In this document: one piece after another, positions 1-5,537 of the stretch
How the letters are laid out: every line of letters begins with the position of its first letter
Position numbering within the stretch: position 1 is the stretch's first letter
Source of the DNA: Opitutia bacterium
GTDB lineage: Bacteria > Verrucomicrobiota > Verrucomicrobiae > Opitutales > UBA953
Assembly (NCBI GenBank): GCA_947488485.1
Contig: CANKZO010000162.1
Coordinates: forward strand, 1-5,537
Direction of reading: 5' to 3'
DNA length: 5,537 nucleotides
Made by a program: the position numbers and the translations under genes
Notes under the pieces: model-generated
Told to the model about the DNA's origin: nothing
Databases searched by the model: none
Seen by the model: the letters and a program-made list of their open reading frames with translations, nothing else

Positions 1-724
1 CGGGGGCGGCGAGGACGGTCACGGCGTCATGGAACAGCTTCTGGCCGTCCTTCGCGATGACGAGCTGGTCCTTGAGGATGTCAAAGTTCCGACAGATGGT
101 CTTCACCATGTTCGGCAGCGGCTTCTTGTCGCGCTTCGACTTGGAGAAATCCGGGTTCGGACCGCGCCAGAAATCATACTCTTCCTTGAGCAGGTAGATC
201 TTGGCGTTCGGGAACGCCGGCTTGCCGTTGTCGACGAAACCGTCGAGGTGGTCGGAATGCGAGTGGCTGAGGAATCCGGTCGTGACCTGCTCGGGCTTGA
301 TGCCCAGCTGACGCAGCCCTTCGGCCAGCCAGCCGAAGTTCGGGTTAGGGTGACGCTCGCCGAAGCCGGCGTCGATCAGCGCGACTTCGTCGCCGATACG
401 CAGGCCCATGATGTTCACGTAGAGCGGCAGCGCGTCCAGACGCTCGCGGTTGAACTCCAGCGCGGCCTTCATGGTCAGGCGGTCGGACTCCGGCCACATG
501 AGGTCGAGGCCCTGCCGGAAGAGCATGTGGCCATCGCTGATCGAGAAGGCCTCGATCTTGCCGATGTTGAACTTGTAGACGTAAGGGTTGGGCGGGCGCT
601 TGACCGGCGAGGCCTTCGGGGCATCGGCCGCGGCGAGACGCGCGGTCGTGGCCAGGCCGGCCAGCGCGAAGGCGGCGGCACCGAGGAATTCACGACGGGA
701 CGAGTGGGGAAGTTCTTTGGCCAT
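1..724 (-). CDS. Tat-exported metallo-beta-lactamase-fold metallohydrolase (3' end cut off by window)
   Basis: The ATG at 724-722 opens a frame that stays open to the window edge, giving 241 residues and no stop, so the C-terminus is missing. The N-terminus is a twin-arginine signal: S9-R10-R11-E12-F13-L14, then an Ala/Leu/Gly hydrophobic stretch (about 15-33) ending in Ala-Ala-Ala-Asp. This implies export of a folded, metal-loaded enzyme. The fold signature is H154-x-H156-x-D158-H159 in 'SHSHSDHLDG', the dinuclear metal site of the metallo-beta-lactamase superfamily. It is preceded by 'VALIDAGFGE' (114-123), the usual strand and Asp before that site. The visible part ends at 'VTVLAAP', about where the third metal-binding His is expected, so completeness of the site cannot be judged. 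The superfamily includes lactonases, beta-lactamases, phosphodiesterases and sulfatases; the substrate is not determinable here. No clear Shine-Dalgarno precedes the ATG; the Tat signal directly after it supports this start. Confidence -1.
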   Translation of the reverse strand, partial: MAKELPHSSRREFLGAAAFALAGLATTARLAAADAPKASPVKRPPNPYVYKFNIGKIEAFSISDGHMLFRQGLDLMWPESDRLTMKAALEFNRERLDALPLYVNIMGLRIGDEVALIDAGFGERHPNPNFGWLAEGLRQLGIKPEQVTTGFLSHSHSDHLDGFVDNGKPAFPNAKIYLLKEEYDFWRGPNPDFSKSKRDKKPLPNMVKTICRNFDILKDQLVIAKDGQKLFHDAVTVLAAP

Positions 725-791
725 GGGGTATGCAGAACCTAATCCACGACGACCAGCCCTCCAGCCCAAAAGCCGGACACTGACCCAAAGA
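725..791 (-). promoter_or_regulatory. Leader region of the metallo-beta-lactamase-fold gene
   Basis: About 67 bp separate the terminator hairpin of the upstream protease gene from the ATG at 724. Because the terminator should stop read-through, the hydrolase gene probably has its own promoter here. I see no convincing -35/-10 pair and no strong ribosome binding site, so the call rests on position alone. Confidence -1.
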
Positions 792-816
792 AAGGGGCGG
801 CCAGCGGCCGCCCCTT
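785..816 (-). terminator. Rho-independent terminator of the metzincin gene
   Basis: A perfect 11-bp inverted repeat lies at 792-802 and 806-816 (plus-strand arm AAGGGGCGGCC) with a 3-base loop at 803-805. Read on the minus strand, the GC-rich stem is followed by a T-rich stretch (785-791, TCTTTGG in that direction, directly after the two T residues that close the stem). It lies 20 bp past the TGA of the protease gene, which reads towards it. On the plus strand the right arm is followed by no T-run beyond the stem's own two T residues, so it looks directional. The T-tract is interrupted by C and G residues, so efficiency may be less than maximal. Confidence -1.
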
Positions 817-836
817 CGTCAGCGATGAAGCTAGCC

Positions 837-3119
837 TCAGCGGGTCAGCGTCACCGAAGGCGCCACGGCCGTGACCGGCGCGACCGAGGTGTTCACGTAG
901 GGACGGCCGGGGGATTCGACCGTCGAGACGGTGAAGACTACGGTGCCACGGGCGCCACGGCGGAAGCCCGGCGTGGAAATATTCACCTGGCCGAGGTCAT
1001 TCGTACGGATGGCGGTCCGCTTCATGGCCACGAGACCCGTGGTCGAGACGTAGACCAGGGCGCGGCGTACGGGATTACCATACTGGTCCTGGACCTGAAT
1101 CGTCGCATTGGCGGCGTCATGGATCGAGTTCAGGCGGACGAAGGACCCCGTGACCAGCGCGAGCGAGCAGGTCGGAAGACGGTTCGGGCCGCTCACGACC
1201 ACGGTGACGGTCGTGGAAGCCGAAGCACCCCGATCATCGATGACGGTGAGGGTCGGATAATAAGTTCCGGGAGCCTTGTAACGATAGCTCACCGTGGCCC
1301 CGGCGGCGCCGCTGGGGTACAAATCCTTGAAGTTCCAGATGTAGCGCATGATGATGCCGTCCGGGTCGGACGAGAGGGTTCCGTTGAAGTTCACCATCGC
1401 GCCAGGCTGAGTCTGGTAGTTATAGTTCTTGTTGGCCGTGAGGGAGGCGTCGGCCACCGGGGGCTTATTGGCCGGGTCGGGCCAAGAGGCCGCCAGGCTG
1501 TAGTAACCGATCGAACCATAGCCGGTGTAACCTTCGGTCACGCCCGTACCATTGCCGATGCCGTCCAATTCGATGTAGTGCAGGCCTTCGGTCGGAATCA
1601 CGACCGTGATCGGGGCCGGGGCCATCTTGCCGACCGTACCGTCCCCGACGTAGGTGCCTAGCACCGTGCCCTTGTCGTCAAGGACCCTGATCTGCAGACG
1701 CAGATTAGGGGCGACGAGCGAGACCTTCGGAGTGATCACGAGATTGCCGCGACCCGCGTTGATCCGGATCATGTCGACATCGGTGGAGGTGCCGATGACG
1801 CCACCGACGGTCACCGAGAGCCCAGGAGCGATGGTGGCGGCGGCAGTGGTGTCGCCATGGTCATCTGCGAGGAGCGGGACGCCGGAGGTGGCATTGGCGA
1901 TGGCGACGAGATTGTCCTGGGTGCTGGTGGCGTCCTTATACTCTCCCTTGGCCCACTGATTCACGGGGCGAAGTCCATTACCCATGATCGGAGACCACTC
2001 CAGCGCACCGGTGCCATGGCCGCTAAAATATTCGCCCGTACCGGGATTCTGCCCCTGGTGGACCAGGCTCACGGTATGTCCGACTTCATGAGAAGTGACA
2101 CCTGCGATGAGCGCGGCACTCCAACTGCTTTCGGCGAAGGTGAAGCATGGGGTGTCGATCGAATCGGAGAAAGAATTCAGGTAAGCGATGCCGGCGGCGC
2201 TGGTGGTGAAGGCCTTAGGGCCGATGACGACACGGATACCGTATGCGAGGTCGCCTGCGCCCGCCTTGCGCAGGCCTTCGAGGCCAGGGTCCTCGGTCGT
2301 AACGTCCACGTCCCAGGCCGCAAAATGCTCCGCGATGCGACGGAAAGCCTCTTGCACGACGGCCTTCTCGGCGTCGTTGAAATCAGGACTGGCGTCGCGG
2401 CTGAAAGCAGGGGTCGTCAGCGTGGGGCTACGGCCGGCATTCCAAGCCGTACCGGTGGTTACGTGTCCGTCGAAATCCAGATAGATCTTGCGCGTGGCGG
2501 TCGGGCGGCTGTGCAGCAGGAAGGTGTCCGCCAGCGGATACGACGGGGTCGACGTGTACGTGGTGGTATCGGGACCGATCTGGATCTCCATGGAGCAGGC
2601 GTAGAGAGGCTTGCCCTTGGCGTCGAAGTGGAGGTCGTGGTCGTGTCCGCAGGCGGAACGGAAGGCCACCGCGGTCTCAGGGGTCATGGCGTCGCGCTGC
2701 ACAGCCGCTTCGATCTCCGTCTTGGAGACGGTGGAAGCCCGGCGCCACTGGCCGGGGTTCTCGGTGAGTTTGGAATCCTTGGCGGCCTCGGCCGGGGCGG
2801 CCGGCTGAGCATTCGTCGACATCGGAGCGGAAGGCGCGACCGCCGGAGCCGGCACGCGCGAAGCATCCGCCAGCAAGGCGGAGACGCCGCCGAGCGAAAT
2901 CGCCGGAGCGGCGGCAGGCGCAGTCGCCACGGTGGAAGACGACGAGGACTTCTCGGTCGCGAGCGGCACCTCGACGGCAACCTGAGCGACCTTCACGGTC
3001 GGCGCAACCTGCGTCGTGGCGAACTCGCGGTAGCCGTCATTCGAAGGCGCGAGGACGATGGCCAGCGCGACGAGGGCGACGACGGCCCAAAGGGCGATAA
3101 TCAGCTTTTTAGGGGACAT
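837..3119 (-). CDS. Multidomain metzincin zinc metalloprotease with PPC-like, PKD and Ig-like domains
   Basis: This is a 760-residue protein, numbered from the ATG at 3119-3117. The N-terminus (MSPKK, then about 20 hydrophobic residues) is a signal anchor or signal peptide. An Ala/Pro/Ser-rich linker (about 35-120) follows, then a possible propeptide with two Cys (157, 175) flanking a His/Asp-rich patch. The catalytic domain begins near 'IYLDFDGH' (212-219). It contains HEVGHTVSLVH (344-354), matching metzincin HExxHxxGxxH with three zinc His (344, 348, 354) and catalytic Glu345, but with Ser351 in place of the usual Gly. The Met-turn follows in 'SPIMGNG' (Met379). Then come a prepeptidase-C-terminal-like beta domain (about 416-545, starting 'DDHGDTTAAA'), a PKD domain (about 553-643, with 'SSDPDG'), and an Ig/invasin-like domain (about 661-752, with 'VQDQYGNPVRRALVYVSTTG'). 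A GTG at 3158 would add 13 residues in frame, but the ATG puts the basic and hydrophobic N-terminus directly at the start; neither has a Shine-Dalgarno. Likely an exoprotease; its substrate is unknown. Confidence -1.
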   Translation of the reverse strand: MSPKKLIIALWAVVALVALAIVLAPSNDGYREFATTQVAPTVKVAQVAVEVPLATEKSSSSSTVATAPAAAPAISLGGVSALLADASRVPAPAVAPSAPMSTNAQPAAPAEAAKDSKLTENPGQWRRASTVSKTEIEAAVQRDAMTPETAVAFRSACGHDHDLHFDAKGKPLYACSMEIQIGPDTTTYTSTPSYPLADTFLLHSRPTATRKIYLDFDGHVTTGTAWNAGRSPTLTTPAFSRDASPDFNDAEKAVVQEAFRRIAEHFAAWDVDVTTEDPGLEGLRKAGAGDLAYGIRVVIGPKAFTTSAAGIAYLNSFSDSIDTPCFTFAESSWSAALIAGVTSHEVGHTVSLVHQGQNPGTGEYFSGHGTGALEWSPIMGNGLRPVNQWAKGEYKDATSTQDNLVAIANATSGVPLLADDHGDTTAAATIAPGLSVTVGGVIGTSTDVDMIRINAGRGNLVITPKVSLVAPNLRLQIRVLDDKGTVLGTYVGDGTVGKMAPAPITVVIPTEGLHYIELDGIGNGTGVTEGYTGYGSIGYYSLAASWPDPANKPPVADASLTANKNYNYQTQPGAMVNFNGTLSSDPDGIIMRYIWNFKDLYPSGAAGATVSYRYKAPGTYYPTLTVIDDRGASASTTVTVVVSGPNRLPTCSLALVTGSFVRLNSIHDAANATIQVQDQYGNPVRRALVYVSTTGLVAMKRTAIRTNDLGQVNISTPGFRRGARGTVVFTVSTVESPGRPYVNTSVAPVTAVAPSVTLTR

Positions 3120-3199
3120 ATGAGGATTCAAAGGACGGCGCGACCTAAGGCAATCCACTAATCGCTTGCCAGCAGTGGGTTGAAAACGAGGAATGACGC
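3120..3199. promoter_or_regulatory. Divergent intergenic promoter region, metzincin / sulfatase
   Basis: These 80 bp lie between the start codons of two divergent genes, so both promoters, or at least their proximal parts, must be here or inside the opposing 5' ends. On the minus strand a weak pair (TTTCAA, 16-bp spacer, GATTAG) can be read, but it is a poor match to a sigma-70 promoter. On the plus strand TTGCCA at 3166-3171 resembles a -35 box but has no usable -10 before the ribosome binding site. The region is assigned by position, not by motif. Confidence -1.
3188..3192 (+). promoter_or_regulatory. Shine-Dalgarno (GAGGA) of the sulfatase gene
   Basis: GAGGA ends 7 nt before the GTG at 3200, an ideal spacing, and decides this start. 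The nearby out-of-frame ATG at 3193 touches the motif with no spacing and opens only a 98-codon frame that overlaps the sulfatase. Confidence -1.
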
Positions 3200-4618
3200 G
3201 TGTTTACCCGCCTAATCACCCCCCTGCTCCTCTGCTTCACGGCCTTGCTTGCGGCCGCCACCCCGCCAAATGTCATCGTCATTCTCGTAGACGACATGGG
3301 ACAGACCGACTTGTCCTGCTACGGCAGCCGATTCTACGAGACGCCCCACATCGACCAGCTGGCCAAGGATGGCGTCCGCTTCGCCAACGGCTACTCGGCC
3401 TGCACGGTATGCTCCCCCACCCGCGCCGCCCTGCTGACCGGCAAATATCCCGCCCGCCTGCATCTCACGGACTGGATCGCTGGCCATGACCGCCCGAAGG
3501 CGAAACTCAAGATCCCGGACTGGCAGAAGTTCCTGCCCTTCGAGGAGATCACCCTGGCCGAACAATTCAAAGCCGCCGGCTACGCGACCGCGAGCATCGG
3601 CAAGTGGCACCTGACTCCAGGGCTCAAGGAAGGCGATGAAGCCTACTACCCGGAGAAGCACGGCTTCGACCTCAACGTCGGCGGCTACGCACGGGGCCAA
3701 CCGCCCAGCTATCACGCACCCTACAAGATCCCGACGCTGACCGAAGGTCCCGCGGGCGAATTCCTCACGGACCGCGAGGCGGCCGAAGCGGTGAAGTTTA
3801 TCGAAGCCAACAAAGAGAAGCCTTTCTTCCTCTACCTGCCGCACTACGCCGTGCACACGCCGCTCGGCGGCAAGCCGGACGTCATCGCCAAATACCAGGC
3901 TAAGGCCGCGAAGCTGCCGGACCTCAAGCAGAAGAACGCCACGTACGCCGCGCTCGTCGAGAGCGTCGACGACTCGGTCGGCACGATCCGCGCCGCGCTG
4001 AAGCGCCTGAAACTGGACGAGCACACCATCATCGTCTTCACGGCCGACAACGGCGGCCTGCTGCCGGTCACCGACAACTCGCCGTTCCGCGTCGGCAAAG
4101 GCTCGGCCTACGAAGGCGGCGTGCGCGTCCCCCTCATCTTCCACGCCCCAGGCGTGACCAAGCCCGGCACGGTCGACACTACGCCAGCCATGACGATCGA
4201 CCTCTATCCGACCGTCCTCGAACTCGCGGGCGTGAAGCCGCTGCAATCCCTCGTCGACGGCATCAGCCTCGCCCCGCTCCTGAAGTCCGGCGCCAAGCCC
4301 GACCGTGCGGAGATCTTCTGGCACTACCCGCACTACCACCCCGGAGGCGCCACCCCTTACAGCGCGGTCCGCAGCGGCGACTTCCGCTTGGTGCACTTCT
4401 ACGAAGACGGTCGGGATGAACTCTACGACCTCGCCAATGACGTGGGCGAGACGAAGGACCTCGCCACCGCCCAGCCGGCGATGGCCAAGACCTTGCGCAC
4501 CCGCCTCGACGCTTGGCTGAAGTCCGTCGACGCCCAGTTGCCGACGAAAAACGCGGCCTACGATCCGGCCGCCGACGCCAATCAGGGTAAGAAGAACGCC
4601 AAGGCGAAGAAGAAATGA
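3200..4618 (+). CDS. Secreted type I (formylglycine-dependent) sulfatase, arylsulfatase A-like
   Basis: This 472-residue protein starts with GTG. Residues 1-20 form a Sec signal peptide ending in Ala-Ala-Ala before 'TPPNVIVILVDDMG'. D31 and D32 are the N-terminal calcium ligands. The sulfatase signature C71-S-P-T-R75 (CxPxR) supplies the Cys that the formylglycine-generating enzyme converts to the catalytic aldehyde hydrate. Other expected active-site residues are visible: K135 and H137 in 'GKWHL', H219 in 'HYAVHTPL', D283 and N284 in 'TADNGG', and K300 in 'GKGSAYEGG'. The C-terminal subdomain ends in 'ELYDLANDVGETKDLA' (407-422), normal for the family. Length is typical and no key residue is missing. 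The enzyme would hydrolyse sulfate esters, most likely on a polysaccharide given the SGNH neighbour, but the subfamily and sugar cannot be read from sequence alone. Oddity: the protein ends in a lysine-rich tail, KKNAKAKKK (464-472). The next gene overlaps its stop by 4 bp, so the two are probably translationally coupled. Confidence -1.
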   Translation: MFTRLITPLLLCFTALLAAATPPNVIVILVDDMGQTDLSCYGSRFYETPHIDQLAKDGVRFANGYSACTVCSPTRAALLTGKYPARLHLTDWIAGHDRPKAKLKIPDWQKFLPFEEITLAEQFKAAGYATASIGKWHLTPGLKEGDEAYYPEKHGFDLNVGGYARGQPPSYHAPYKIPTLTEGPAGEFLTDREAAEAVKFIEANKEKPFFLYLPHYAVHTPLGGKPDVIAKYQAKAAKLPDLKQKNATYAALVESVDDSVGTIRAALKRLKLDEHTIIVFTADNGGLLPVTDNSPFRVGKGSAYEGGVRVPLIFHAPGVTKPGTVDTTPAMTIDLYPTVLELAGVKPLQSLVDGISLAPLLKSGAKPDRAEIFWHYPHYHPGGATPYSAVRSGDFRLVHFYEDGRDELYDLANDVGETKDLATAQPAMAKTLRTRLDAWLKSVDAQLPTKNAAYDPAADANQGKKNAKAKKK

Positions 4619-5307
4619 GGGGCGCCCTCCTCGCGTTGCTTTTCGCCGGCCAAGCCTTCGCCGGCGAACCGTTGCCCGGCCTGCCCGCCTCGCCGCGGAT
4701 TCTCTTCCAAGGCGACTCGATCACGGACGGCAACCGTGGGCGCGGGGCCGACCTCAACCACGTCCACGGCCATGGGTTCGTCTACCTCCTCGCCGCGGGC
4801 ATCGGCGCCGGAGCGCCGGAGCAGAACGTGACCTTCCTGAACCGAGGCGTCTCCGGCAATACGGTGCTCGACCTCGCCAAGCGCTGGCCGAAAGACACGC
4901 TGGAACTCAAGCCCGACGTGCTGAGCGTGATGATCGGTGTCAACGACAGCAGCAAGGGAGTGACTCCGGAAGTCTTTGAGAAGACCTACGACGAACTCCT
5001 CACCGCCGCCCGCGCCGCCAACCCGAAGCTACGTCTCGTGCTCTGCGAGCCTTTCCTTGGGGCCACCGGCGCCGCGATCGATAAGTCTGCCGGCCGTCGT
5101 GAGCGCCTCGCCCTGCTCGTGCCGGTCGTGCGCCGCCTGGCCGCCATGCACGGCGCGACGCTCGTCGACTTCCAGAAGGTCTTCGATGATGCCCAACGCC
5201 GCGCCCCTTCGTCCTACTGGATCTGGGACGGCGTGCACCCGACCACCGCCGGCCACCAACTGATGGCCGACGAATGGGAACGGGTCGTGCGCGCCAGCTG
5301 GCGCTGA
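4615..5307 (+). CDS. Secreted SGNH/GDSL-family hydrolase (putative carbohydrate esterase)
   Basis: This 230-residue protein has a short Sec signal peptide (1-16, 'LLFAGQAFA' before Gly-Glu-Pro). All SGNH blocks are present: block I 'GDSIT' with nucleophile S35; block II 'NRGVSGN' with oxyanion-hole G78 and N82; block III 'GVND' with N110; block V 'DGVHPT' with catalytic D205 and H208. Size is normal for a single-domain member. Family members deacylate sugars, lipids or rhamnogalacturonan. Coupling to a sulfatase suggests removal of acetyl or other acyl groups from a sulfated glycan, which is inference. The ATG overlaps the sulfatase stop (ATGA at 4615-4618). The purine-rich tract just upstream (AAGG at 4601-4604 and GAAGAAG after it), which encodes the sulfatase lysine tail, probably serves as the ribosome binding region. 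No terminator is visible after the stop, and the opposing gene ends 3 bp away. Confidence -1.
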   Translation: MRGALLALLFAGQAFAGEPLPGLPASPRILFQGDSITDGNRGRGADLNHVHGHGFVYLLAAGIGAGAPEQNVTFLNRGVSGNTVLDLAKRWPKDTLELKPDVLSVMIGVNDSSKGVTPEVFEKTYDELLTAARAANPKLRLVLCEPFLGATGAAIDKSAGRRERLALLVPVVRRLAAMHGATLVDFQKVFDDAQRRAPSSYWIWDGVHPTTAGHQLMADEWERVVRASWR

Positions 5308-5310
5308 GGC

Positions 5311-5537
5311 CTACTTGGCCGCCGGAGCCTTCTTGCCCTTACCCTTCGCGGCGTTCTTACCGGCGGGAGGCGTGCGCTTCTTCACGCCGGTCGCATACTC
5401 GTCGTCCACCTCCGGCACCTTGAGGTCGGCACGCAGTTTGGCGAGACGGGCCTCGAGGTCGGCCTGGACGGTCTCGTAACCTGGCTGACCGTAGAAGCTC
5501 TTCAGCTCCAGCGGGTCTTTCTCGCTGTCGAAGAGGT
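5311..5537 (-). CDS. C-terminal fragment of a second sulfatase (5' part beyond window)
   Basis: Read on the minus strand, the frame enters at the right edge and ends at TAG (5313-5311), giving 74 residues. The opening 'LFDSEKDPLELKSFYGQPGY' followed by 'ETVQADLEARLAKLRADL' matches the usual end of type I sulfatases, where a Leu-Tyr-Asp-Leu-x-x-Asp-Pro-x-Glu-Leu segment precedes a terminal amphipathic helix. The catalytic CxPxR region lies outside the window, so activity cannot be judged. The last 23 residues are a low-complexity Lys/Ala/Gly/Pro tail (VKKRTPPAGK, then AAKGKGKKAPAAK), similar in character to the tail of the first sulfatase. The gene is convergent with the SGNH hydrolase gene, with only 3 bp between stop codons. 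Assignment as a sulfatase is likely but rests on the C-terminal pattern alone. Confidence -1.
   Translation of the reverse strand, partial: LFDSEKDPLELKSFYGQPGYETVQADLEARLAKLRADLKVPEVDDEYATGVKKRTPPAGKNAAKGKGKKAPAAK

Noticed and set aside
29..742. A 237-codon plus-strand frame over the metallo-beta-lactamase-fold gene
   Set aside because: No domain is recognisable, and the minus strand has a Tat signal and HxHxDH motif in a continuous frame across the same bases.
588..1661. A 357-codon plus-strand frame spanning the terminator and the C-terminal half of the metzincin gene
   Set aside because: It crosses two minus-strand genes and the terminator hairpin, and its composition is Arg/Gly-rich with no motif, as expected of a shadow.
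3120..3158. A 13-codon upstream extension of the metzincin from a GTG at 3158
   Set aside because: No Shine-Dalgarno precedes it, and the extra residues would place an Arg-rich segment before an otherwise typical start (MSPKK followed by a hydrophobic segment). It cannot be fully excluded.
741..3158. A shared GTGGATT heptamer (minus strand) upstream of both minus-strand genes, at 741-747 and 3152-3158
   Set aside because: A 7-base match between two leaders of about 70-80 bp is near chance expectation, the distances to the start codons differ (16 and 32 nt), and the flanking bases do not align.
1857..3161. A 434-codon open frame on the plus strand, antisense to the metzincin gene
   Set aside because: It is a shadow of the GC-rich minus-strand gene. 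Its translation is Arg/Gly/Val-rich with no recognisable domain, while the opposite strand encodes intact metzincin, PPC-like and PKD motifs.
3193..3489. A 98-codon plus-strand frame starting at the ATG at 3193
   Set aside because: It overlaps the sulfatase signal peptide and catalytic Cys region in another frame, its ATG is directly against the GAGGA motif, and its translation has no recognisable features.
3212..4396. A 394-codon open frame on the minus strand, antisense to the sulfatase
   Set aside because: The translation is a repetitive Val/Arg/Ala/Glu composition typical of an antisense shadow, and the plus strand carries every sulfatase active-site motif.
1..5537. tRNA or rRNA genes, CRISPR repeats, insertion-sequence ends or a riboswitch
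   Set aside because: Looked for and not seen. Intergenic space totals under 200 bp, and it is accounted for by a terminator, two leaders and a 3-bp junction.

Overview
This 5.5-kb window is a gene-dense, high-GC stretch of bacterial chromosome. It probably comes from Verrucomicrobiota, of the Opitutae type, or from a related PVC bacterium. That placement is an inference from three things: a Tat-exported metallo-beta-lactamase-fold protein, a metzincin/PPC-like/PKD exoprotease of a kind I associate with this group, and formylglycine sulfatases paired with an SGNH hydrolase. No rRNA or other phylogenetic marker is present to confirm it. I see no tRNA, rRNA, CRISPR array, insertion sequence or phage gene.

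Layout, left to right. (1) Positions 1-724, minus strand: the N-terminal 241 residues of a Tat-exported metallo-beta-lactamase-fold hydrolase, which runs off the left edge. (2) Positions 725-836: an intergenic gap holding a strong rho-independent-type hairpin that terminates the next gene, plus the leader of the hydrolase gene. (3) Positions 837-3119, minus strand: a 760-residue, membrane-anchored or secreted multidomain metzincin protease. (4) Positions 3120-3199: an 80-bp divergent promoter region. (5) Positions 3200-4618, plus strand: a complete type I formylglycine sulfatase starting with GTG behind a clear Shine-Dalgarno. (6) Positions 4615-5307, plus strand: a secreted SGNH/GDSL hydrolase that overlaps the sulfatase by 4 bp (ATGA) and so forms an operon with it. 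(7) Positions 5311-5537, minus strand: the last 74 residues of a second sulfatase, convergent with the SGNH gene and separated from it by only 3 bp.

All five proteins appear to act outside the cytoplasm; for the second sulfatase this rests on family knowledge only, because its N-terminus is missing. The sulfatase, SGNH hydrolase and second sulfatase look like the edge of a locus for stripping sulfate esters, and perhaps acyl esters, from sulfated polysaccharides. The metzincin and the metallo-beta-lactamase-fold protein are separate transcription units, and no functional link between them and the sulfatases can be shown from sequence. I did not find a clearly new biological system. The most unusual features are the lysine-rich C-terminal tails on both sulfatases and the architecture and altered zinc motif of the protease.
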